Positions 58,470-64,000 of a stretch of DNA of 64,000 bases are shown in pieces; the first letter of the stretch is position 1; the number at the start of each line of letters is the position of its first letter. The translations under genes and the position numbers were made by a program. The stretch is taken from positions 62,001 to 126,000 of the IMG/VR virus record IMGVR_UViG_3300035670_000014. One strand, written 5' to 3'. Below the pieces are notes generated by a model, which was not told where the DNA came from, ran no database searches, and saw nothing but the letters and a program-made list of their open reading frames with translations. The DNA is from a virus.

Positions 58470-58914
58470 TAGTTATAGCTGAGCCAGAAAGAGATAAATC
58501 TCCATGTGCCAGGTCGTCACCTCCACCAAAGCCCATAGGAAGTGAAGATTCAAAGCCTGAAGCTTCACCAATACCGTCTCCATAACCATTGAGCATGCCA
58601 TCGCCGGCGGCAAAAGCAATGCCCATACCATAACCTGATATATCAATAAATCCAAATGAAGAGCCATACCCCTTTCCATTTCCTGTGGAAAGGAAGTTTC
58701 CATGGCAATCACTTTCGCCATAAGCGTCACCTGAAGAGTCATCATAGCCATAGCAACCGCTATCGCCATTGCCAAAGCCTAAAGCCTCTTCATCACCTGA
58801 ACTATTGTTGTAACCATTACCAAAGCCGGTAAGGAATTTATTTCCACAGCCAAAAGATGAACCGTATCCGAGGCCATAGCCAAATTCTTTGTTATTATCT
58901 AGAGAATCAACCAT
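58453..58914 (-). CDS. Glycine-rich repeat protein, largest of the AT-codon family
   Basis: 153 residues with about eight repeats of x-G-x-G-x-G separated by short Ser/Asp/Phe spacers (FLTGFGNGYNNSSGD, MLNGYGDGIGEASGF). The other frame of the same region gives a spurious Met-rich ORF. Secreted or surface role not shown; no signal peptide. Confidence 0.74.
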   Translation of the reverse strand: MVDSLDNNKEFGYGLGYGSSFGCGNKFLTGFGNGYNNSSGDEEALGFGNGDSGCYGYDDSSGDAYGESDCHGNFLSTGNGKGYGSSFGFIDISGYGMGIAFAAGDGMLNGYGDGIGEASGFESSLPMGFGGGDDLAHGDLSLSGSAITNDRIF

Positions 58915-58922
58915 AAGTTACA

Positions 58923-59210
58923 TTATTCAGTTTCATAGTCATCAGCGCCTTCACCTTCACCATAGCAGCTACTGTGACCTTTAGCAGAGCTATAGCCACA
59001 ACTAAAGCCATTGGCGTTTTTACTTCCAAAACCACAACTCATGCCACAGCCTGAGCCTTGATAGCCGAAGCCAGCAGCGCCACCTTCGCCTTGAGCAATT
59101 CCATTACAACTGCTATCACCAGATGCATCCGATTTACCATAACCCCAGCCATTATTTTCACAATAGCCGTATTTATAGTCAAGGGAAAGGGTAAATTCAG
59201 ATTCAGTCAT
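58923..59210 (-). CDS. Glycine-rich repeat protein following the SPWEEV junction
   Basis: 95 residues from ATG 59210, which lies in GGGAGGAAGTATG, the end of the upstream SPWEEV gene. N-terminus TESEFTLSLDYKYGY, then Cys/Gly-rich repeats (GYGKSDASGDSSCNG, GCGMSCGFGSKNANG). Confidence 0.7.
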   Translation of the reverse strand: MTESEFTLSLDYKYGYCENNGWGYGKSDASGDSSCNGIAQGEGGAAGFGYQGSGCGMSCGFGSKNANGFSCGYSSAKGHSSCYGEGEGADDYETE

Positions 59211-59476
59211 ACTTCCTCCCAAGGTGATTCACTACCGCTTTCGATTAGATAAGCGTGTGCTTCGCTTATATCATTGAACGCCTGAAAACCGTTTTTGATT
59301 AGATAGGCGTGAACTTCGTTTACGTCATTGAACACTTGAAGATCACTACTTGTATCTAGGCGTACTACTGTTTCCTTTTCGTCGTCTGGGGTATCTACGT
59401 TGATGGGCATAGGTGGGTACAGGTATATTACCCCTGCCTCAGTGACTGACCGCCAGCCTTTACGCAGCTTTAACAT
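59207..59476 (-). CDS. SPWEEV-family protein with an internal duplication
   Basis: 89 residues from ATG 59476 (MLKLRKGWRSVTE). It contains two adjacent copies of a helix (QVFNDVNEVHAYLIKNG and QAFNDISEAHAYLIESG) and ends ESPWEEV. It shares LKLR-x-G-W, YLYPP and EAHAYL with four paralogues in this array. Unknown function. Confidence 0.78.
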   Translation of the reverse strand: MLKLRKGWRSVTEAGVIYLYPPMPINVDTPDDEKETVVRLDTSSDLQVFNDVNEVHAYLIKNGFQAFNDISEAHAYLIESGSESPWEEV

Positions 59477-59754
59477 ACTTCCTCCAAAGGGGATTCTACT
59501 TCCTCCCATGGTGATTTATTACCTGCCTTAATCAGTAATTCATGCGCTTCCAGAATACTGCTAAATATCAGAAACTCGCTATCACTAGCGCGTCGTAATG
59601 ACTTTGGATATGCCACTACCTCTTTTTTACCGTCTGGCGCATCCAGATAATAAACGTACCATTCGGAACCAGACGTATCTCTACCGGGCGGATACAGATA
59701 GGTTATTCCATCCTCAGTAACCAAATCCCATTCGTTACGTAATTTCAGTGTCAT
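59470..59754 (-). CDS. SPWEEV-family protein with doubled C-terminus
   Basis: 94 residues from ATG 59754. TLKLRNEWDLVTEDG start, YVYYLDAPDGKKEVVAYP core and SPWEEVESPLEEVC end, in which the junction motif appears twice. Its start lies in GTATG directly after the terminal codons of the neighbouring frame. Confidence 0.76.
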   Translation of the reverse strand: MTLKLRNEWDLVTEDGITYLYPPGRDTSGSEWYVYYLDAPDGKKEVVAYPKSLRRASDSEFLIFSSILEAHELLIKAGNKSPWEEVESPLEEVC

Positions 59755-59926
59755 ACTTTCTCCCACGGCGACTCGCTGCCTCTAGGCGAGGGTGCGACGT
59801 ACCTAACCACCTCGCGCCAAACCGGCGAAAAGCAATCTCAAGCATTTCTGCCTGAAGCTCGGCCTGTGATTTTGACCGCACTTCGTCAAGCAGTCGATCT
59901 ATGAGCTGCTTCGTTTCGGTGCTCAT
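59735..59926 (-). CDS. Small Arg/Glu-rich helical protein
   Basis: 63 residues from ATG 59926, which lies in GGGAGGCAGTATG. Helical and charged (QLIDRLLDEVRSKSQAEL). Its end covers the conserved junction DNA in another frame (RRGRKYDTEIT), so the DNA motif has been kept without the SPWEEV reading. Unknown function. Confidence 0.66.
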   Translation of the reverse strand: MSTETKQLIDRLLDEVRSKSQAELQAEMLEIAFRRFGARWLGTSHPRLEAASRRGRKYDTEIT

Positions 59927-60027
59927 ACTGCCTCCCATGGCGATTCGTCGCCGCAGCCGTTGCCGCTGCCGTCGCGGCCACTGCTGTAGCCGTAGCCGCA
60001 TCCTGTCTGTGTATTATTCTGAGTCAT
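59923..60027 (-). CDS. Mini glycine-rich protein ending in SPWEAV
   Basis: 34 residues (MTQNNTQTGCGYGYSSG ... DESPWEAV), too short for a standard ORF cutoff. It combines the MTQNNTQTG start of the GC-rich glycine family with the SPWEEV-type end, so it looks like a recombinant or minimal cassette. Its stop overlaps the next ATG. Confidence 0.68.
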   Translation of the reverse strand: MTQNNTQTGCGYGYSSGRDGSGNGCGDESPWEAV

Positions 60028-60029
60028 CG

Positions 60030-60539
60030 TCATCGCGAGTACCCGAGTTCCCGCAAGCGAATCAATATCATATACGCGGACACATCGAAGTCGCGCGCCA
60101 GCTGGTTACCGTCCACCATCCCACGCACCCGGATGGCTGCATGCATGTAGTCGGTCGGCATAAGGAAGCTGGTAGCAAACCGATTAGCCTGTCGTTCCTG
60201 GATGGGGTCACCGCTTCCCCGAAGTTCGGTGTCTCGAAATACCAGACCGATGGGGTGCAGGAGGATGTGCCCAAGTTCGTGCGCCATCGTGAACCGCTGG
60301 CGTTGGTGCGAATCGCCAGCCCGAACCCAAATCTGGCCATATCCAAGCACGTCGGTCTTGGCAGCGCCGGCCACGTCCATCACCGAGCGATAGACTGCGA
60401 TGCCCAAGGAGTTGCAGAGCGCCTCCACATTAACTGGCAGACCCTTGACTTGAAGCTGATTCAAAACCAACTGCGCCGCAAGTTGTGGGGAGTTAGTAGC
60501 CCACGTTTCCACTATGTTTTTGAGTTCAGTCCAATGCAT
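60030..60539 (-). CDS. ImmA/IrrE-family metallopeptidase
   Basis: 169 residues from ATG 60539 (MHWTELKN). The zinc motif is FTMAHELGHILLHP, with the third ligand region QERQANRFATSFLMP; this matches ImmA/IrrE enzymes, which cleave helix-turn-helix repressors. GC-rich codons, unlike the phage core. It lies between glycine-rich cassettes, with no repressor gene next to it. Confidence 0.88.
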   Translation of the reverse strand: MHWTELKNIVETWATNSPQLAAQLVLNQLQVKGLPVNVEALCNSLGIAVYRSVMDVAGAAKTDVLGYGQIWVRAGDSHQRQRFTMAHELGHILLHPIGLVFRDTELRGSGDPIQERQANRFATSFLMPTDYMHAAIRVRGMVDGNQLARDFDVSAYMILIRLRELGYSR

Positions 60540-60702
60540 GCCGACCTCGCGAGCTAGGTGTTGACTCGCTGCAACCGTATCCGCTGCTATGAGCGCCGCC
60601 ATAACCACTACCGCCGGTGTTGCCGGTGCCGTAGCCTTCACCGTATCCGTAGCCGCTGCCGGAGCCGACGCCTGTCTGTGTATTATTCTGAGTCATAGTC
60701 AT
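60526..60702 (-). CDS. GC-rich glycine-repeat protein
   Basis: 58 residues (MTMTQNNTQTGVGSG..., GYGEGYGTGNTGGSGYGG) ending CSESTPSSRGRHALD. The end resembles the SESP junction but is out of register. Overlaps the ImmA start. Confidence 0.7.
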   Translation of the reverse strand: MTMTQNNTQTGVGSGSGYGYGEGYGTGNTGGSGYGGAHSSGYGCSESTPSSRGRHALD

Positions 60703-61030
60703 CATCGTCATCACTTGCGGTGCCATTGCCATAGCCTTCTCCCTCTCCAAAGCCGAAACCGTTACCGTAGCCATAGCTATCGCCGCTACCATAGCCATCA
60801 CCGCCACCAGAGCCGGTGCCGTAACAATAGCCTAATCCGTTTCCAGATCCGTAACCTTTGCCCCATCCGTAGCCATCGTCATCGCCATAACCATCGCCAG
60901 AGCCAGAGCCTTTTCCGCGGCCAGAGCATTTTCCGCGGCCAGATCCGTAACCTTTGCCCCATCCGCAGCCGAAACGGTATCCGTTGCCGGAGCCGCTGTC
61001 TATCTGTGTATTATTCTGGGTCATTGTCAT
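60683..61030 (-). CDS. GC-rich glycine-repeat protein
   Basis: 115 residues, alternating X-G dipeptides (GYGSGRGKCSGRGKGSGSG, GFGFGEGEGYGNG) after the MTMTQNNTQ start, acidic end (DDDDDYDSE). DNA is a degenerate 6-bp GGCNAC-type repeat. Confidence 0.72.
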   Translation of the reverse strand: MTMTQNNTQIDSGSGNGYRFGCGWGKGYGSGRGKCSGRGKGSGSGDGYGDDDGYGWGKGYGSGNGLGYCYGTGSGGGDGYGSGDSYGYGNGFGFGEGEGYGNGTASDDDDDYDSE

Positions 61031-61364
61031 CTCCGCAGCCTTCGCCGTAGCCGTTGCCTCCGCCGTTGCCGTCGCCGCGACGGTAGCCGCTGCCGTAGCC
61101 GTCTCCGGCGCCATAGCCATAGCCGTAGCCATCACCGCATCCATGGCCGCGACCGGGGCCACAACCATCTCCGCTGCCGTAGCCTTCGCCGTTGCCATAT
61201 CCATAGCCATATCCATATCCGCAGCCGTCGCCGTTGCCATGGCCATAGCTGTAGCCATAGCCGTAGCCATCACCGCATCCATGGCCTCGACCATCGGCGT
61301 ATCCTTCTCCGCAGCCATCGCCGCGCCCTGATTCGGTCTGTGTATTATTCTGTGCTATCGACAT
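61011..61364 (-). CDS. GC-rich glycine-repeat protein
   Basis: 117 residues beginning MSIAQNNTQTESGRG. Long alternating GYGYG/GDG tract ending GCGDDNDPE. The start overlaps the upstream stop by 20 nt. Confidence 0.72.
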   Translation of the reverse strand: MSIAQNNTQTESGRGDGCGEGYADGRGHGCGDGYGYGYSYGHGNGDGCGYGYGYGYGNGEGYGSGDGCGPGRGHGCGDGYGYGYGAGDGYGSGYRRGDGNGGGNGYGEGCGDDNDPE

Positions 61365-61680
61365 CGCCACCTCCATCGCCGCGACCGCAATCGTAGCCAC
61401 CACCGTAGCCGCAGCCATGGCCGTAGCCATCTCCTTCGCCGTAACCTTCGCCGTAGCCGTCGCCGTTGCCGTAGCCGACGCCGCCGCCGTAGCCGCTGCC
61501 GTATCCGCTACCGCTACCGTCGCCATTTCCTTTGACGTGACCTTCGCCGTTGCCGTAGCCGTGGCCGTCTCCGGTGCCCCAGCCGTAGGCGTAGCCGTAG
61601 CCGCCTCCCTCGCTGCCGTCGCGGCCACTTCCGTAGCCGTTGCCGTAGCCGTCGCCGCGCCCTGAAGTCACGGTGTCCAT
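61345..61680 (-). CDS. GC-rich glycine-repeat protein
   Basis: 111 residues (MDTVTSGRGDGYGNGYGSG...). It lacks the QNNTQT start of the other three. Its ATG overlaps the stop codon region of the DUF6948-like gene. Confidence 0.72.
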   Translation of the reverse strand: MDTVTSGRGDGYGNGYGSGRDGSEGGGYGYAYGWGTGDGHGYGNGEGHVKGNGDGSGSGYGSGYGGGVGYGNGDGYGEGYGEGDGYGHGCGYGGGYDCGRGDGGGDVDSTE

Positions 61681-61967
61681 ACGGGTGCCCCCATGACACT
61701 AGCTGCACCTGCTTCGGAGCAGAGCACAATCTCCACCACGTCACACGAAACAACCGCAGCAACGACCGGGGCAACCTTGCTCTCCGCGTGACTCAGGCCG
61801 TTCGCGGCAATCCCGTGACAGGACGCTGCCCCGCTCCAATACCAGACCTTGCGCGCATCACGCAACACGCATGACTTGCTGGCAAGGTCCAGAGACACCA
61901 ATACTCCGACGTGGACACCCGCGCGGTGGTCCCGAACCAACACTGTCTTTCCAACAAACTGTACCAT
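61668..61967 (-). CDS. DUF6948-like protein
   Basis: 99 residues: VLVRDHRAGVHVGVLVS, VLRDARKVWYWSGAAS, then a beta-rich end VEIVLCSEAGAASVMGAPVW. This order matches the small phage/plasmid family DUF6948 of unknown function. Codon use is GC-rich. Confidence 0.75.
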   Translation of the reverse strand: MVQFVGKTVLVRDHRAGVHVGVLVSLDLASKSCVLRDARKVWYWSGAASCHGIAANGLSHAESKVAPVVAAVVSCDVVEIVLCSEAGAASVMGAPVWTP

Positions 61968-62030
61968 GATCTCTTCTCCTCTTGTTACGCCCGAAATTGG
62001 GCATTTTGCGAACCAAAATATGGAATGTAG

Positions 62031-62276
62031 TTAAAGCACTTCTTCCCACGGCGATTCGCTACCGCTTTCAATTAGATAGGCGTGAGCCTCATTCATGTCA
62101 TAAAATACCATATATTCTTCTTTCCCATTGGGGTATGCTGCTATTTCTTTTTCACCGTCTGCTATATCTAGATAATCGACGTACCAGCCGTTACCAGTGG
62201 TGACTTCCTCTAGAGGATATAAATAAGTTACTCCACGATCGGTAACTGATTTCCACCCTTTCCTTAATTTCAACAT
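62031..62276 (-). CDS. SPWEEV-family protein
   Basis: 81 residues from ATG 62276 (MLKLRKGWKSVTDRG). Core WYVDYLDIADGEKEIAAYP, end EAHAYLIESGSESPWEEVL. Starts in GGGAGGAAGTATG. Downstream of it is the DUF6948-like gene, not another family member. Confidence 0.8.
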   Translation of the reverse strand: MLKLRKGWKSVTDRGVTYLYPLEEVTTGNGWYVDYLDIADGEKEIAAYPNGKEEYMVFYDMNEAHAYLIESGSESPWEEVL

Positions 62277-62512
62277 ACTTCCTCCCAAGGCGATTCGCTG
62301 CCAACGCTCAGAAGGTAAGCGTGGGCTTCTTCTATAGAGTCAAATTCAAAATCATTCATACCGCCGTTGGGATACACATAAATCCCTTTGCTTTCGATTA
62401 AAGCATAGGCGTGCCCCCAGCTCTCCCCTTCCCGGTAAATCCGTTCATGGCCTTTTCGGTAAGGATTATACATTTTTTCAATTTTCCAACCCTCACGTAC
62501 TTTCAGTGTCAT
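62270..62512 (-). CDS. SPWEEV-family protein
   Basis: 80 residues from ATG 62512 (MTLKVREGWKIEKM). End EEAHAYLLSVGSESPWEEVC. The start is inside the end of the preceding family member. Confidence 0.8.
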   Translation of the reverse strand: MTLKVREGWKIEKMYNPYRKGHERIYREGESWGHAYALIESKGIYVYPNGGMNDFEFDSIEEAHAYLLSVGSESPWEEVC

Positions 62513-62745
62513 ACTTCCTCCCAAGGCGATTTGCTACCAACGCTTAACAGGTAAGCGTGTGCTTCTTCGGTGGATTTACATTTAAATGAATCATTCCCAC
62601 CATTTGGATATGCATAAACAATTTTAGCATTTAAATCCATATAGACATACCAAAAAGGACCAAACTTAGGGCTAGTCCAGGGCGGGTAGAAATAAATGCT
62701 GCAATCTGTTTCCCAAGTCTTCCATCCTTCCCTTAATTTCAACAT
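62509..62745 (-). CDS. SPWEEV-family protein, first of the array
   Basis: 78 residues from ATG 62745 (MLKLREGWKTWE), with AGAGAGGTG upstream. Core FWYVYMDLNAKIVYAYPNG and end SKSPWEEV. It has its own ribosome site, so it probably initiates the coupled series. Confidence 0.8.
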   Translation of the reverse strand: MLKLREGWKTWETDCSIYFYPPWTSPKFGPFWYVYMDLNAKIVYAYPNGGNDSFKCKSTEEAHAYLLSVGSKSPWEEV

Positions 62746-62781
62746 AGTCACCTCTCTTGAAAGGATTAAGTGTTAAATGTT

Positions 62782-63072
62782 TTACTGAGCTACGTCAGAG
62801 TCTGCTTCCTCTTTAAGCATAAGTAATGCATAGCCAAGAATATCACCATAGGGTGACTCTCCAAAGGCATCTTTCCTGTTAGCAATGCGCATAAGCTTAT
62901 CAAAAATACGAGCAATAGTTAACATGTCTTTATACTGACTTACAGCAATTCCATTTGGATAAAGAATTTCAAGAAACTGCTGGGATTTACTAAAGCTACT
63001 TCCATAAGCTTCATTCTTTTGAGAAACAAGATTAGCAATAAATATTGCAATATTTTGATATGAGTTATTCAT
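62782..63072 (-). CDS. Hypothetical protein
   Basis: 96 residues from ATG 63072 after AGAGAG. Helical, Leu/Lys-rich (SQYKDMLTIARIFDKLMR). No family recognised. Confidence 0.7.
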   Translation of the reverse strand: MNNSYQNIAIFIANLVSQKNEAYGSSFSKSQQFLEILYPNGIAVSQYKDMLTIARIFDKLMRIANRKDAFGESPYGDILGYALLMLKEEADSDVAQ

Positions 63073-63088
63073 AGATTTTACTCTCTGA

Positions 63089-63412
63089 TTACAAGTTAAG
63101 GCCACAAGATTTTAATTCTTGCAAAGCAAGATATTCAATAAGACAATTATTAACAGACTCGTGGTCTAGTTCTTCATTATCAATCTTAGCTTTATTTATC
63201 ATAATAAAATCAGGGTCTTGAGTGTCTAAGGTTGCAGCAATGCACCAAGTATGAATACGTCTTGTATAAACAAAATCGGGGTCAAGAAGTGAAGTCCCTA
63301 TGTACTCTATATTAATAAAGTCACCAGGATTCACAACATTCTTCTCTAGAAGAGTAGAGATCTTCTTACTAGAGTATTTAATCAAGTTCTTTATAACATA
63401 TTCAGGCAGCAT
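63089..63412 (-). CDS. Hypothetical protein
   Basis: 107 residues starting MLPEYVIKNLIKYSSKK, mixed alpha/beta. First gene downstream of the non-coding region. No family recognised. Confidence 0.7.
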   Translation of the reverse strand: MLPEYVIKNLIKYSSKKISTLLEKNVVNPGDFINIEYIGTSLLDPDFVYTRRIHTWCIAATLDTQDPDFIMINKAKIDNEELDHESVNNCLIEYLALQELKSCGLNL

Positions 63413-63634
63413 TATAAGTCCTTTAGTTGGTTTAGCAAAATAAAATCTTCTATTTTATGAGTATACACCCATACCCATGGGTAAGCAGAGCTTACCAAGT
63501 CACAAAAGGCTAAATAAAACAACAAGTTCCTCGGCGGCGGAATATAACAATGTCAATTTTCTACTTCTTCTAGACTAAAATCTACAAGTTAGAAAAACAA
63601 TCCTTCTATTTTACCTAATAAAGCAACCTACCTA

Positions 63635-63653
63635 AAACAACCGAAGGTTGTTT
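63635..63653. repeat. GAA-loop palindrome in the non-coding region
   Basis: AAACAACCGAAGGTTGTTT, 8-bp stem with GAA loop; core shared with 34199-34213. Confidence 0.75.
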
Positions 63654-63761
63654 CACCCAGTAACTATAAATCCTACTAACCCTAGATTCTACAAACCTAA
63701 TTACTACTAACTAACTACACCTAACACATAACGCATAGACATATATGCAAGTAGCATAAGA

Positions 63762-63833
63762 CAGGTAAAGCAGAGTGCGAAGTGAGTGCAAAGACAGGTC
63801 AAGCAAAGTACGAAGTCAGGTCAAGCAGAGTGC
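63762..63833. repeat. Three iteron-like direct repeats
   Basis: CAGGTAAAGCAGAGTGC (63762-63778), CAGGTCAAGCAAAGTAC (63795-63811) and CAGGTCAAGCAGAGTGC (63817-63833). Start-to-start distances are 33 and 22 bp, multiples of 11, so all lie on the same face of the helix. Confidence 0.65.
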
Positions 63834-64000
63834 ATAAGGTAAGCATAAGATAGTTACAAAGTAGGCATGAAGCAGTTAACCCTCCGCATAAATCCTACTT
63901 CCAGACTTCTTATTACTCTGTTTACTATGGTTATAGTGGGTTTAAGATTAGTTGTATTTGATTTGTCTATGGGGGAATAAACCTATTTTAATATTCTTAT

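Larger units (their letters stand above)
63413..64000. other. Non-coding region with repeats, possible origin or regulatory region
   Basis: 588 nt with no supported ORF. It contains a perfect GGTAAGC AGA GCTTACC hairpin (63480-63496), the AAACAACCGAAGGTTGTTT palindrome (63635-63653), runs of CCTAA/ACTAAC-like sequence and three CAGGTMAAGCARAGTRC repeats. This composition fits an origin or control region upstream of the leftward genes, but no initiator gene is present in the window. Confidence 0.55.

Noticed and set aside
59901-60557. Plus-strand 218-residue ORF opposite the ImmA/IrrE gene
   Set aside because: It is antisense to a well-supported HExxH protein and has no recognisable domain.
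60589-61665. Plus-strand Ala/Val- or His/Arg-rich ORFs across the glycine-repeat region
   Set aside because: They are mirror frames of the GGC-rich repeats (GCC repeats on the other strand), have no ribosome sites and give low-complexity sequence with no family.
1-64000. CRISPR array
   Set aside because: The Cas4-like nuclease prompted a check, but no regularly spaced direct repeats with unique spacers were seen; the only regular repeats are the three iterons and the coding repeats.
1-64000. Alternative genetic code (TAG or TGA reassigned)
   Set aside because: TAG, TGA and TAA all terminate well-defined genes and no gene needs readthrough to be complete, apart from the clamp, which needs a frameshift.

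Overview
The window looks like part of a large, AT-rich tailed-phage (jumbo-type) genome. Almost every gene is on the minus strand, packed with short overlaps (often ATGA) and separated by few gaps. The gene set is viral: a near-complete replisome and nucleotide-metabolism set, tRNAs, intrinsic terminators and many orphan proteins. No capsid, terminase or tail genes are recognisable here. TAA, TGA and TAG are all used as ordinary stops, so the standard bacterial code fits. The host cannot be fixed; a lipobox lipoprotein and a membrane-anchored lysozyme-like protein are compatible with a Gram-negative host.

Layout. 1-16 kb is the replication/recombination block: an edge fragment of a nuclease-like gene, primase-helicase, sigma factor, Cas4-like Fe-S nuclease, metallophosphoesterase, a DNA polymerase III alpha subunit broken into two genes, PhoH, a VWA/HExxH protein with its AAA+ partner, and a RecA-like recombinase. 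16-26 kb holds a transglycosylase-like lysis candidate, B12-dependent ribonucleotide reductase, a lipoprotein, a D12-class DNA methyltransferase, a SpoVG-domain protein and ThyX. 26-43 kb is dominated by large Ser/Asn/Phe-rich proteins of unknown function, plus a family-4 uracil-DNA glycosylase, an M28-type peptidase and a tRNA-Ile-like gene with an enlarged D-loop. 43-54 kb has SpeD, a HAD phosphatase, a spore-photoproduct-lyase-like radical SAM gene fractured by a split intein, a DUF262 protein, an HD hydrolase, TilS, a deaminase, a nucleotidyltransferase-like protein and tRNAs.

54.9-57.2 kb is less AT-rich and encodes a beta sliding clamp interrupted by a frameshift at an A7 run. 57.3-62.8 kb is a cassette array of two glycine-rich families, five paralogues ending in SPWEEV, an ImmA/IrrE peptidase and a DUF6948-like protein. 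Gene junctions there share a conserved sequence that encodes the end of one protein and the ribosome-binding site of the next. The last 0.6 kb is non-coding with iteron-like repeats.

Taken together the phage appears to supply its own polymerase, clamp, primase-helicase, recombinase, dNTP synthesis, uracil repair, transcription specificity and tRNA decoding. The most striking observation is the fractured radical SAM gene at 44.9-46.9 kb: predicted trans-splicing would rebuild the CX3CX2C iron-sulfur motif exactly at the intein junction, and an HNH endonuclease gene lies between the halves on the opposite strand.
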